DNA from: Pegea sp. RAD2-039
Lineage: Eukaryota > Chordata > Thaliacea > Salpida > Salpidae
Direction: 5' to 3'
Length of the DNA stretch: 64,000 nucleotides
NCBI GenBank assembly: GCA_034620365.1
Contig: JAQGEQ010000071.1
Location: forward strand, 1,984,001-2,048,000
A program made the translations under genes and the position numbers. Of this stretch, positions 40,727 to 51,400 are shown piece by piece. The notes beneath the pieces were generated by a model. The model searched no databases. It was not told where the DNA came from and saw nothing but the letters and a program-made list of their open reading frames with translations. Numbering within the stretch: position 1 is the first letter of the stretch; every line of letters begins with the position of its first letter.

Positions 40727-43700
40727 ATGGTAAGTTGAGTTTTTTATGGCAAAATTTTTAATTTTTTTTTTCAGGATATTCGAAATTTCTTTGGAACAAA
40801 AACTTCAAAGAAAGAAGTTAAAAAAGAAGAAAGAAAACGCAAAGGAGTTCTTTTTGATTCAGGTTAAAAATTGACAGTTTCATTTTTCAATAATTTTTAT
40901 CAAAAGACTTTTTTTAGATGAAGAAAAGGAAAAAAAAGTTTCAAAAAAACAAAAATTAAAATCTACAACTCCAGTCGATTTTTTTGCTTCAGTAACTCCA
41001 AAGAAGAAACCAGAGGTGGTGACGTCATAATGGTTCATCTGAATATTGTAATTTGTTGATTTTCAAACAGAAAAAAGATCCAATTAAAGTTGAAGTTAAA
41101 AATAAGGAAGTTTTGAAATCAAAAGATAAAAAACTAAAAAAAGGTTTTGAAAATTTTGTTTTTTTTTTTAACTTTTTTTTATCATTCAAGAAACAGAATT
41201 TTAAAAAAGAAATTTTTGTTAGTAGATGAGGTTGAAAAAATTCAAGAAACTAAATCCTTGTTAGATGAAATTGAAAAAACTTCTAAAAAAAAATCGTCTA
41301 AAAACGATTCATCAAAAATCTTATCTGAACAAGGTCTTGATGTGATTCCTGAATCTCCAAAAACATCTTTAAAGATTCCTACTAAAAGAAAATCAATTAG
41401 AAATAATTTATCAAAAAGTCCTGTTGAAAAAGAATCCATAATCTCAAAAAAGGAAGTTATAGAAACACCTGAAAAAAAAACTCCCCAAAAAGAAACTCCG
41501 GTTAAAAAAGACCTAAATACTGCTGAAAATGATCCTAAAACTCCTAAAAAAGTCCTAAAAACTGTAAAACAGGAGCCAGAAACTCCTGAAAACGGATCCG
41601 CAAAAACCTCTAGAAAAAGCACTACCCCCAAAAAGCTAAAAACTCCTAAGAAATCTGGTGGGGGGGAAACCCCTAAAAAATCTGGTGTGGGGGAAACCCC
41701 TAAAAAATCGGGTGTGGGTGAAACCCCTAAAAAATCTGGTGTGGGGGAAACCCCTGAAGATGTTAAAGCTATCCAAAAGCGCGAAAGATTCATCAAATTT
41801 AAACAATATCAACAGAAGTTAGCGAGCGGACCATTAAACCCGGGTAGCAAGGAAGTGCCAGAGGTTGGTTGATCCTTATCTTGTCATCATCCTTATCTCG
41901 TCGTCATCGTAGGGAGCCGAGAATTGTCTAGAAGGATTGACTTTTGTAGTGACCGGAATTCAGGAGTCACTGAGTCGTGACGAAATCAAATCGCTGATCG
42001 AGCGATATAGCGGTCGTATGACGTCAGCAGTTAGCGGAAAGACCTCGTACTTGATAACAGGAAGTGAACCTGGTGAATCCAAGACAAACAAGGTGAGTGG
42101 TGACGTCACATCTTTGGTGATGACGTCATAATTGTTGTATTAGGCAAAGAAGTTGGGAACAAAAATAATATCAGAAGATGAATTTCTGGATTTGATTCGA
42201 AAAAATCCGAAACAACAATCACACTTTGAAAAAAAGTACGCTGATGACGTCATCAAGTCAAAAAGTCAGAAACACGTCAGTGATGGCGTCATCAAGCCAA
42301 AAAGTCATAAGCCCGATAGTGATGACGTCATTAAGTCAGAAGATACATTAATGTTTGTTGATAAATACAAACCCAAAAAAATTTCCCAAATAATCGGGCA
42401 GCAAGGTGCTAAAAGTAATTTGCATAAATTGAAGGCTTGGTTACAAAAATGGCATTTTTATAATTCGGAACCTGGTAATAATAAATGCCCTAAACCTAAA
42501 AGTACTGCCTGGGGTGGAGGTGACCAGACAGGAGCTTCTTTTAAAGCTGCTTTACTATCTGGACCACCTGGGGTCGGTAAAACTACCACGACCACCCTCG
42601 TGTGTCAGGTCAGTTGGTTTTTTTAACTTTTTTTTTCAGCTAAGATTCTTCAATTTAAATTTTTAATAATTGACTTTTGGAGTTTTGTTCAAAAAAATTT
42701 TTTTAATTATTTTTACTTCAATAAAACTGTAAATAAATCAACTTCCGAAAAATCATCTAAATTTGTCTCTAATTTGAAATAAATCAGAAAAAAAGGAACT
42801 TTTTGGAACCCTTGAAACAAATGTTCTTTTTTCTGATTTAGGATTTGGGTTTAACTTATATCGAGTTAAACGCGAGCGACAAACGAAGTAAAAGATCTTT
42901 ACGCGATGACGTCATGGAATATCTCAACACATCCAGTCTTGTATCAGCTCTTAAAAAGTCCTCAAGATCCAATCATGTCCTCATCATGGATGAAGTAGAT
43001 GGAATGGCAGGGAACGAAGATAGAGGAGGATTACAAGAACTAATCCAGTTGGTTAAAACCACAAAAATTCCCATCATTTGTATGTGCAATGACCGGTCAG
43101 TTACTAGAAACCGTGTCCTCATCTCCATAGCAACAAGATGTTTTCTAGGACATCACCAAAGATGAGATCTTTTGTCAACTATTGCTTCGATTTGAGATTT
43201 CAGCGTCCACGTGTGGAGCAGATCACAGGATCAATGATGTCGGTTTGTTATCGTGAAAACATCAAAATAAAACCTCCTGCTCTTCAAGCTCTGATCAGAG
43301 GATGTAACCAGGATGTCAGACAAGTATTTGTGACGTCATTGTGATGTAGTTGATGACGTCATCGTTTGACAGGTACTGCATACTTTGAATATGATTGAAA
43401 AAGGCAAAGTGCAAGCAGATGATGATGTGACGTATGATAAAGCGCTGGAGCACGCGCGAAATGGCGGGAAAGACGTCAATTTGGGTTTATTTGAAGTAGC
43501 CAGAAAAGTAAAAAGCCATTTTAGTAGTTTTGGATCAGTTTAATTTTGTTCGATTTTAGTTGTTGTCAGCTGAGTGTAAAGATTTGTCATTAGTGGAAAA
43601 GTTGAATCTATTTTTTATGGATTATTCCATGATTCCAAATTTCGTGCAAGAAAATTTCCTTCAGATATCATCATTTGCATCTAAAGGTAACTTCTGATCA

Positions 43701-45898
43701 CTAGGTGACATAATAACGCAATCTGTTGCTAGGTGACCTACTAGAAGAACTGAAGACGAAAAGTTTAGCTGCAGATGCGATATTACTGGGCGATTTAATT
43801 GATTCAAATATCAGAAAAACTCAATCGTGGTCGCTACTACCAACAGCGGGATTACTAACAACAGTTTTGCCTTGTACCTATAACACAGGTCACTTAAAAG
43901 GTATGATCAACTTTCCATCACTCTTCGGGAAGATATCAACGACAGGTAAACGCGAAAAGTCTCTTCAAAGTTTTGTCATTAATCCAATTGATGAACAGGA
44001 AAAAATAAAAGATTATTAAATGAGATCAAATTCCATTCTTCAATAGCTACCTCTGGATCAACTGAACAAGCTCTTAATCTTGATTATATGACGTAAGCAT
44101 CGTGTTTTGATGACGTCATTTCTTTCATCACTATTTTTGTGTAGTTATCTAAAGCATCAATTAACGAAGCCGTTAGTGAAGCAAAGTGAAAGCGGAGAAA
44201 GATTTGTTGAAGATGCAACTAAGATTTTAACCAATTATGATCTCATGAAAGAAGATTTTGATAATTTGATCGAATTATCAACTTTTAGTGGCAAAAAGAA
44301 CCCCTTAGCTCAAGTTAGTTAATCTGATCATCATCTATTCCTGATCTTCATCACTTCCTGATCTTCATCACTTCCTGATCTTCATCACTTTCTGATCTTC
44401 ATCACATCCTGATCTTCATCACTTTCTGATCTTCATCACTTCTTGATCTTCATCACTTTCTGATAATCATCACTTCCTGATCTTCATCACTTCCTGATCT
44501 TCATCACTTCTTGATCTTTATCACTTTCTGATCTTCATCACTTCCTGATCTTCATCAGTTTCTGATCTTCATCACTTTCTGATCATCATCACATCCTGAT
44601 CTTCATCACTTCCTGATCTTCATCACTTTCTGATCTGCATCACTTCCTGATCTTCATCACTTCCTAATCTTCATCACTTCCTGATCTTCATCACTTCCTG
44701 ATCTTCATCACTTCCTGATCTTCATCAGTTTCTTATCTTCATCACTTTCTGATCTTCATCACTTTCTGATCTTCATCACTTTCTGATCTTCATCACTTTC
44801 TGATCATCATCACTTCCTGATCTTCATCACTTCCTGATCTGCATCACTTTCTGATCTCCATCACTTCCTGATCTTCATCACTTTCTGATCTTCATCACTT
44901 CTTGATCTTCATCACTTTCTGATCTTCATCACTTTCTGATCATCATCACTTCCTGATCTTCATCACTTCCTGATCTGCATCACTTTCTGATTTCCATCAC
45001 TTCCTGATCTTCATCACTTTCTGATCATCATCACATCCTGATCTTCATCACTTTCTGATCTTCATCACTTCCTGATCTTCATCAGTTTCTTATCTTCATC
45101 ACTTTCTGATCTTCATCACTTTCTGATCATCATCACATCCTGATCTTCACCACATCCTGATCTTCATCACTTTCTGATCTTCATCACTTTCTGATCTTCA
45201 TCACTTCTTGATCTTCATCACATCCTGATCTTCATCACTTTCTGATCTTCATCACTTTCTGATCTTCATCACTTCTTGATCTTCATCACTTTCTGATCTT
45301 CATCACTTCTTGATCTTCATCACATCCTGATCTTCATCACTTTCTGATCTTCATCACTTTCTGATCTTCATCACTTCTTGATCTTCATCACTTTCTGATC
45401 TGCATCACTTTCTGATCTTCATCACTTTCTGATCCATATCTTTCAGGTTGATTCAAAAGTCAAAGCATCTTTTACAAGAACTTTTAACAAACAAAACCCA
45501 TCTCATCACTACTCCACGATGCCCTCTGGTGGCAGCAAGAAGAGAAAAGCGGAAGTGTCAACATCAGGTCAGGACATCTTCATTTGATCGTAGATTGATA
45601 TTCATCATTCTTACAGAAATTCAGTTAGAAGTTGATCCAGTCAACCAAGTTTCAGATGAAGATGATGATGACGTCATGAAACTCGCGGTTAAAAGAGTGA
45701 GCTAAAAATTTACAAAATCAGCAGATAGAAAAAATCTGTTTGATGCAGTCGAAAAAGAAGCCTACCGCGCCTAAGAAGCCTACCGCGCCTAAGAAGACTG
45801 CCGCTCCCAAAAAACCTGCCGCGCCTAAGAAGACTGCCGCGCCCAAAAAACCTGCCGCGCCTAAGAAGACTGCCGCGCCCAAAAAGAAACGGTCTTGA
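40727..45898 (+). CDS. RFC1: Replication factor C large subunit (RFC1), multi-exon
   Basis: Start ATG 40727, with only the Met codon in exon 1 before donor GTAAGT at 40730. Exon 2 begins DIRNFFGTK, the conserved RFC1 N-terminus (PCNA-binding type motif). A Lys/Pro-rich disordered stretch follows (41200-41800) with four KKSG(G/V)GETP units. BRCT: LTFVVTGIQESLSRDEIKSL (from about 41930). Linker with three DDVI/DGVI-type units (42240-42345). AAA+: FVDKYKPKKISQIIGQQ, Walker A GPPGVGKTTT near 42560, Walker B VLIMDEVDGM near 42980, sensor-type CMCNDR, then FDLRFQRPRVEQI. The C-terminal RFC1 domain includes MDYSMIPNFVQENF and LLPTAGLL. The tail is an H1-like Ala-Pro-Lys-Lys repeat ending KKRS, stop 45896-45898. 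It loads the PCNA clamp at primer ends in the nucleus. Motifs are intact. Confidence 0.95.
41660..41760 (+). repeat. 27-bp coding repeat in the RFC1 linker
   Basis: Four consecutive units of about 27 bases encode KKSG(G/V)GETP. The third differs by synonymous changes (TCG GGT, GGT GAA). Runs of G and C in the units make it GC-rich within an AT-rich exon. Confidence 0.88.
42235..42345 (+). repeat. 39-bp coding repeat in RFC1 built on the TGACGTCAT motif
   Basis: Three successive units encode DDVIKSKSQKHVS, DGVIKPKSHKPDS and DDVIKSED. Each starts on GATGACGTCATCAAG or a one-base variant (GATGGCGTCATCAAG, GATGACGTCATTAAG). They lie between the BRCT and AAA+ domains, in a linker that varies in the family. 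Confidence 0.9.
44330..45440 (+). repeat. 17-bp minisatellite in an RFC1 intron
   Basis: Roughly 65 copies of CTGATCTTCATCACTTT (variants ACTTCC, ACATCC, ACTTCT, CATCATCAC and TGCATC). They fill the intron from donor GTTAGT near 44313 to acceptor TATCTTTCAG near 45446. The unit is the reverse complement of the RABGAP1 array at 29600-30050. Because the two genes face opposite ways, the sense strands agree. Confidence 0.95.
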
Positions 45899-46670
45899 TT
45901 TTAATTGGCTCAAATTTTTGAACTGTAAATTGTTAGAAATTTTGAAATATAAAAGAATTTAGATAAAATATTGAAATAAATTGTGATTTTTTGATCACGT
46001 GACTGGTTTTAAAAAAGCTTCATAATACTCGCAGAAAAAATTGATCAAAATTTTTATTTTTTTTTATTTTTTCTAAGAGTAAATAATAAAAATGTAAATT
46101 CAGTGATAAAAAACGAAAATAAATTTGAAAATTAAATAATTAATGTCTTCATCTTATCTTTATCGACAATAATCACATCCTCATCTTCTAATAAAACAAA
46201 AAAACATTAAAATTTTATTAAACTCAATAAACACATTTACTTTTGCATTCAGTAATCGATCCTAATAATAATAAAAAAAGAACTAAAATGATAAAAATAA
46301 ATTCAAAATCAAACATTTTTCTTCTTCAAACTTATTTCTAACTTTTACTTTATAAGATAAACATCTTAAAAAGATGGATTGTAAAACTTTTAACATTTGT
46401 GTAAATAAAGGTTTGGTTTTCTGTTTACATAAAGCTATATAACTGACAAAGTCAAAGTTTAAAGATATTTTTCAAAAAGATTTGTTGATCAACTTATTAA
46501 AACATTTTTTTTTGTCATTTAACTTTTTTATAAGAAATTACAAAATTGTTGTCAGTAGATTTTTCATTGTCTGAAATTTATTGCCCGAATGTTAATTAGC
46601 TTTGCCAGTTGTGTCAAGAAATAAACCAATAAATATAACTATGATGAAAGTATGTGTCTTATAAAAGTCT
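45899..46670. other. 3' flank of RFC1, AT-rich
   Basis: The start holds a GATCACGTGAC element near 45993 and polyadenylation-like AATAAA strings. Beyond this I see only AT-rich sequence. A pair of short minus-strand segments near 46150-46320 (with splice-like ends and an ATG at about 46316) could be exons of a tiny unrecognised gene, but the evidence is thin. Confidence 0.4.
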
Positions 46671-46728
46671 GTCTCCGTAGTGTAGTGGTTATCACGTGGA
46701 ACGTCCTGGTTCGAGTCCGAGCGGACAC
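46671..46728 (+). tRNA. tRNA-Val-like sequence lacking an anticodon arm (pseudogene or SINE head)
   Basis: The 5' part (GTCTCCGTAGTGTAGTGG) is that of a eukaryotic tRNA-Val with a good pol III A box, and GGTTCGAGTCC is a good B box. The acceptor ends GTCTCCG and CGGACAC pair in six of seven positions. The T stem is imperfect (one mismatch and one G-T). Between the D arm and the T arm only about a dozen bases remain, so the anticodon stem-loop is absent. It cannot decode as a normal tRNA. It is directly followed by SINE-like blocks. Confidence 0.6.
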
Positions 46729-46739
46729 ATATTTGCAAC

Positions 46740-47110
46740 AAGTAAAAGTCTATGGAAAGATACGGGTAGAAGGGTCCTATGAGTTTGGTAAATCACAGCA
46801 CTTCTAGGAGACGCAAAACTTCGAGTTTAAAACCGGAAGTGGAGCCCTCTAGGCAGTTAGTCACTAAGAAGAAAAATTCCATAAAAAACCGGGTAGAAGG
46901 ACTTTGTTAGTCTGATAAATGAAAACACTTTTAGGAGGCTTTGAAGTTGGAGCCTCGTAGGTAGATTATTAGTGTACTGAGTATCGTTCTGGCAGCTCCT
47001 GTGACGCCAGCCGGGAGCAGCTGCATCAGTCTGTCTGTTCCACTGAATAACCTTGTTGACGTGGAGAGTGGAATCCTGCTGCATGCATCGTCCTCGACCG
47101 AAGCAGGGCA
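46740..47110 (+). repeat. SINE-like dispersed repeat, copy B, with internal duplication
   Basis: Contains the blocks of copy A in order (GGAGCCTCGTAGGTAG, CTGGCAGCTCCTGTGACGCC, AACCTTGTTGACGTGGAGAG, AATCCTGCTGCA). The first part is present twice: GGGTAGAAGGGTCCTATGAG near 46765 and GGGTAGAAGGACTTTGTTAG near 46890, each followed by a CACTTYTAGGAG block. The tRNA-like sequence just upstream may be its promoter head. Confidence 0.7.
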
Positions 47111-48230
47111 AATTAATTAAGTAATAAAAATATGCTGATAGGTAATTATAATCAACAGTTTCAAATCAGTTCGTGGAGTCTTGAAACAATAATCAGAGAT
47201 ACTCTCAAAAATTGGTTAGAAAAAGTTTTAAACGTCGTCATCTTAGAAATAAAACTTTGGATATAATCAGTGATGCCAATGTACGCGAGAAGCATTTATA
47301 CAAATATCATGTGACAAGAATTAGCCAATAGCAGATCTGAAATGTTACAAATTTTAGTTTAGTATAAGTCAGCAGGCGGTCTCTGACAAATTAAATTTAG
47401 TGGGAATGGGAATCAGTCGACCTTTTTACATCTTTTTATAATTGCTCTTTATAAACCCTCCAATTTGTTCAAAATTGTTTCTTTTAAATAAGATTAAAAT
47501 CGAAACAATTTACAAACTGATTTAAATCAGTGAAAATACTTCTAATATTCTCCATTAAAAAATAACAATTGTCAAAGACTTTCTTTAATAAGAATTTTTT
47601 TAAACAATCTTCCAAATCTTCTTTAATTACAACAAACAGTTACAAAAGTGATAATAATATGTTTTAATCTAGCAGTGAGGTGAATACTTTTATTTTTCAC
47701 AAAGATTTTATATTAAAAATTGATTAAAGAAATTTAAATAAAAAGTAGATAGGTCAATTCAGTACCTTGATTTGAAATACTTTATTGAAAAGAAACCGGG
47801 GTTTTGTGGTCTTCATTGAATTATTTAGAGGATAAAATGTATTTTCAAAAAAGCATAAAATTCATTAGAAGGTTTTTTATTTAGTAACTATTTACTTCAA
47901 ATGATTTTATTGAAAATCTGTTAAATATTTCAAGTTGCTTTTTGATAAATAAATTTTTTATGCCAACAAATCGTTCTTAATAAAAATAATATTTAAATCC
48001 AAATATCAAAGATTCGGGTTTTCAAGAAGTACAAAGTCCTCAGCACCTTTTGACCACCAATTACAAGATTGGAGCATTTATAAAAAAGGTGTTAATTGTT
48101 CGAAAATCTTTTTTTATTAAGATCTGAACCTGAGTATCTGCTTCTATAAATCAAAAACCAGTTTCGACAAATTTGTATTTTTGACTGAATTAACAAACGA
48201 CAAAATAAAATTGGAAATTTATCTGAAATT
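47111..48230. other. Intergenic between SINE copy B and calnexin
   Basis: Mostly AT-rich without coding signal. It holds an inverted copy (47262-47345) of the CCAAT/E-box block found at 35393-35475, and a short segment near 48038-48080 (TCCTCAGCACCTTTTGACCA onward) that recurs near 61598-61635. Confidence 0.5.
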
Positions 48231-48237
48231 AAAAATC

Positions 48238-48345
48238 GATGACGTCTAGAAAACAAAGACGCCAGAAAGCTAATGACGTCACGAAGCTAATGACGTCACG
48301 AAGCTAATGGCGTCACGAATTTAATGACGTCACCATTAATTATCT
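48238..48345 (+). repeat. Small array of TGACGTCA palindromes
   Basis: Four adjacent units of about 17 bases, built as GCTAATGACGTCACGAA with one GGCGTC variant, plus a preceding GATGACGTC. It lies within 180 bases of the calnexin 3' end and is the densest cluster of the motif in the window. Confidence 0.88.
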
Positions 48346-48417
48346 AAGTTACGTTATGAGGCTTGTAAACTGCAACAAAAATCAATCCATTTAAGAGTAG
48401 CAAACAAATGATCAACT

Positions 48418-51400
48418 TCAATCTTGAACGCGAGGTTTACGTTTATGGGGTTTTCTGTCGAAGATATCAAACTAAGACTCGATTTTTAGCGTTGATGACG
48501 TCACTTACTGATTATTTGCATCACTTGTGTCTTCTTCGACGGGACTTTCTTCTTCTAAATCATCTCTTGATGTTGCTTCTTGTTCCTCCTCTTCTACAGC
48601 AACTTCTTCTACAGCAACTTCTTCTGCAGCAACTTCTTCTTCTTCTTCTTCCTCCTCCTCATCTTCTTCTGATTGATGAGGATCATCCTCTGTTATAGCA
48701 TCTGTTTTCTTAGGATCTTCACTTGGAGATGAAGATTTTCTGAGAGATTATTTCGAAGATTTATGTCTCAGTCGAATCAACCACAAAAACCACTTTTAAA
48801 ACCATCGATTAAATACCAGGGTTGCCAAACATGATTTTAGAAATAATAATTTATTATTCAAATTAATTTTAAAATTTCTTCATATTAATTAATCTAGAAT
48901 CATAAGGAGATCTACCTGCAGCAGAAACTAAGAATAAGAATAATTGGAAGAGCAACAACTAATATATAAATAATCCACAACCAAGGACGTTCTGAAGCTG
49001 CTGAAAGTAAATTGGTTGCAAGTCCAGGCTGAATGCAAAAAGTTGGATGAATTTCAAATAATTTCAAGTTTTCTTTCAAACCTGGTTTGATGTGATTAAT
49101 TGTTTTTTAAGAGACCAACTATCAGCTGCAAAATCATCGACTACTGATTTGTAGCTGCTGATAATGATATTATCAAAAAGTATCTCAGAGCTCATAGACC
49201 AAAGTTCGAAGCCGATAGCTCCCTGAAAACAGAGTTTCCATGTCAAGAAAGAAAAAGTATTTCAAAGTCTCAACTTACAATAGTTGCCATCTTAAATGGA
49301 TTTTCATCAAAGAAGTAATCTGGGTTTGGAATGATTTTTGGTTTCCAGGTTCCTTTATAAGCAGGATTGGAAATATGAGGAGCTTTCCATTTACCTTTAT
49401 ATTCAGGATTATCAATCATAGGTGGTTCCCAAATTCCACAACCAGATACATCAGCACATCTCGGGTTATCAATCTATTAGCAAGAATTAATGATGATGTC
49501 ATCACATGATGACGTCATGAGCTTATTCAGGATTATCAATCAGCTTCCCATTCACCATCAATATCATCTTCATGATGAATCTTACTTTAGGAGCTTCCCA
49601 TTCACCATCAATATCATCTTCCCAATCTTCTGGTTTTGACGCATCTGGGTCGTCAATAAAAAGTGGTTCTGATTCCAACCAATCAGAAGGCATTTGAGCG
49701 GAGGAATCAGGAAGTTTCATTGGAGCATCTTCATCCCTATTTCATAATTAACTCATTACCAGGATGTGTTTACTAAGATGGTTATATGGTGGCTAAGATG
49801 GTTATATGGTTGCTAAGATGGTTATATGGTTACTAAGATGGTTATATGGTTGCTAAGATGGTTATATGGTTACTTAGATAGTTATATGGTGGCTAAGATG
49901 GTTATATGGTTGCTAAGATGGTTATATGGTTGCTAAGATGGTTATATGGTTACTTAGATAGTTATATGGTTACTTAGATAGTTATATGGTTGCTAAGATG
50001 GTTATATGGTGGCTAAGATGGTTACATAAATGTTATGATGGTTATAAGGTTGCTATGATGGTTGTTAACTGACCAGTCATCTGGTTTTGTTGCTGTTTCG
50101 TCAGGAATTGTTTCTCTATCATCCCAATCTTCAGGCTTTTTATCGTCTGGGTCTTCAATTTCTTTTGGTGGGTTGACAGGGGGTCTTTCAAGACACAAAA
50201 TATTAGTTTCAAAGTGAAAATGACGTCATCAACTCACGTCATATCTTCTAGAAGACTTCCGCTACTAACTTCTTCTTGATCGATAAATATTTGGAAGGAA
50301 TTATCAGGGTTGATGATGAGAGTATAGAGATGGGGTTTTTTGTCGGTGTAGTAACTATTCAGTGAAACTGACGGCTTCTTGGCGTGCTTCTCTTCATATA
50401 AACCAGTTAGAGGGTTCTTATGTTGAAAGATAAAGTGAAGCTGAAATCAATTGAAGTTTTAGAAGAATTTTTATCGATTTGTTGATTTGCTGAATACTTT
50501 ATAATCTTCACCGCATTTGTCTGGTCCAAACATGATTGTGTAAGCTGTTTTATCATGAAATTCATTCTGAAATCAAATTTCGATTATTTAAACATAAATT
50601 CAAATTTTTCAATCAAATAATATTTTTGGATTTTATTATAATTTTTTTTTACTTTGAAAAATATTTTCATTTTGTAAAAACTTTAGAATTAATAAAAGAC
50701 TAATTTATCGATGACATAAATTCATTACCAGGTTTAAATCGTCAGATAAACTTAACAACTTCATGTAAGCACCACCACACTCAATACCATCTTGAAAATT
50801 CACTTCATATTGTAAGACAAAAGTTTTATCTTCAAACACAAAAGGTTTATCTAAAGGTGTTGAAATAGCGTGATGTCTGTAGAAAATATTACATCAGAAT
50901 TGAAATTATGCAAAGATGTAAAATCTAACTTAGCTTTATCTTTAAGAACAAGGCCTGTATCCCCAGGTAAAGCGTCAGATGAAGCTTCTTCTACCAGCCA
51001 TTGTCCATTATATTTCGAAATTTCTGACTCAACACCTTCTTTATCAGCTTTTGAAAGAACCCAGCTGAAAGATTTTGATTAATTGAGTGATTTGATAAAT
51101 GAACTAACTAACCTGTCTAAAGCGTCATCGGCATCAAATGGTTCAACAAAATAAACATCTCCGCTCGGCATTGGTGTTACATATTTGGGTGCCTAAAAAG
51201 AATTACAGATTTGATTTTTCTCTACTATAGGTTTTTCTAGTTTATTTTTTGGTTGTAATGATAAAATAGTTAATTTTTTTAGTGAAACAAAAAGTTAGGA
51301 TTTTAAATTCAGCATAAATTTTTAAAACATAGGCAGAATATAACTGCTAAAATATTGGTGATTATCAATTTCATTTGTTTTGAGCTTATTGCTAAATAAT

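Noticed and set aside
41242..41796. Minus-strand 184-residue open frame with repeated FLGVSPTPD
   Set aside because: It is the antisense shadow of the RFC1 coding repeats; the sense frame matches RFC1.
46671..46728. A normal tRNA-Val gene
   Set aside because: There is no room for an anticodon stem-loop between the D and T arms, and the T stem is imperfect.
48408..48698. Plus-strand Leu-rich 96-residue frame
   Set aside because: Antisense of the acidic calnexin tail (GAA/GAG runs read as leucine).
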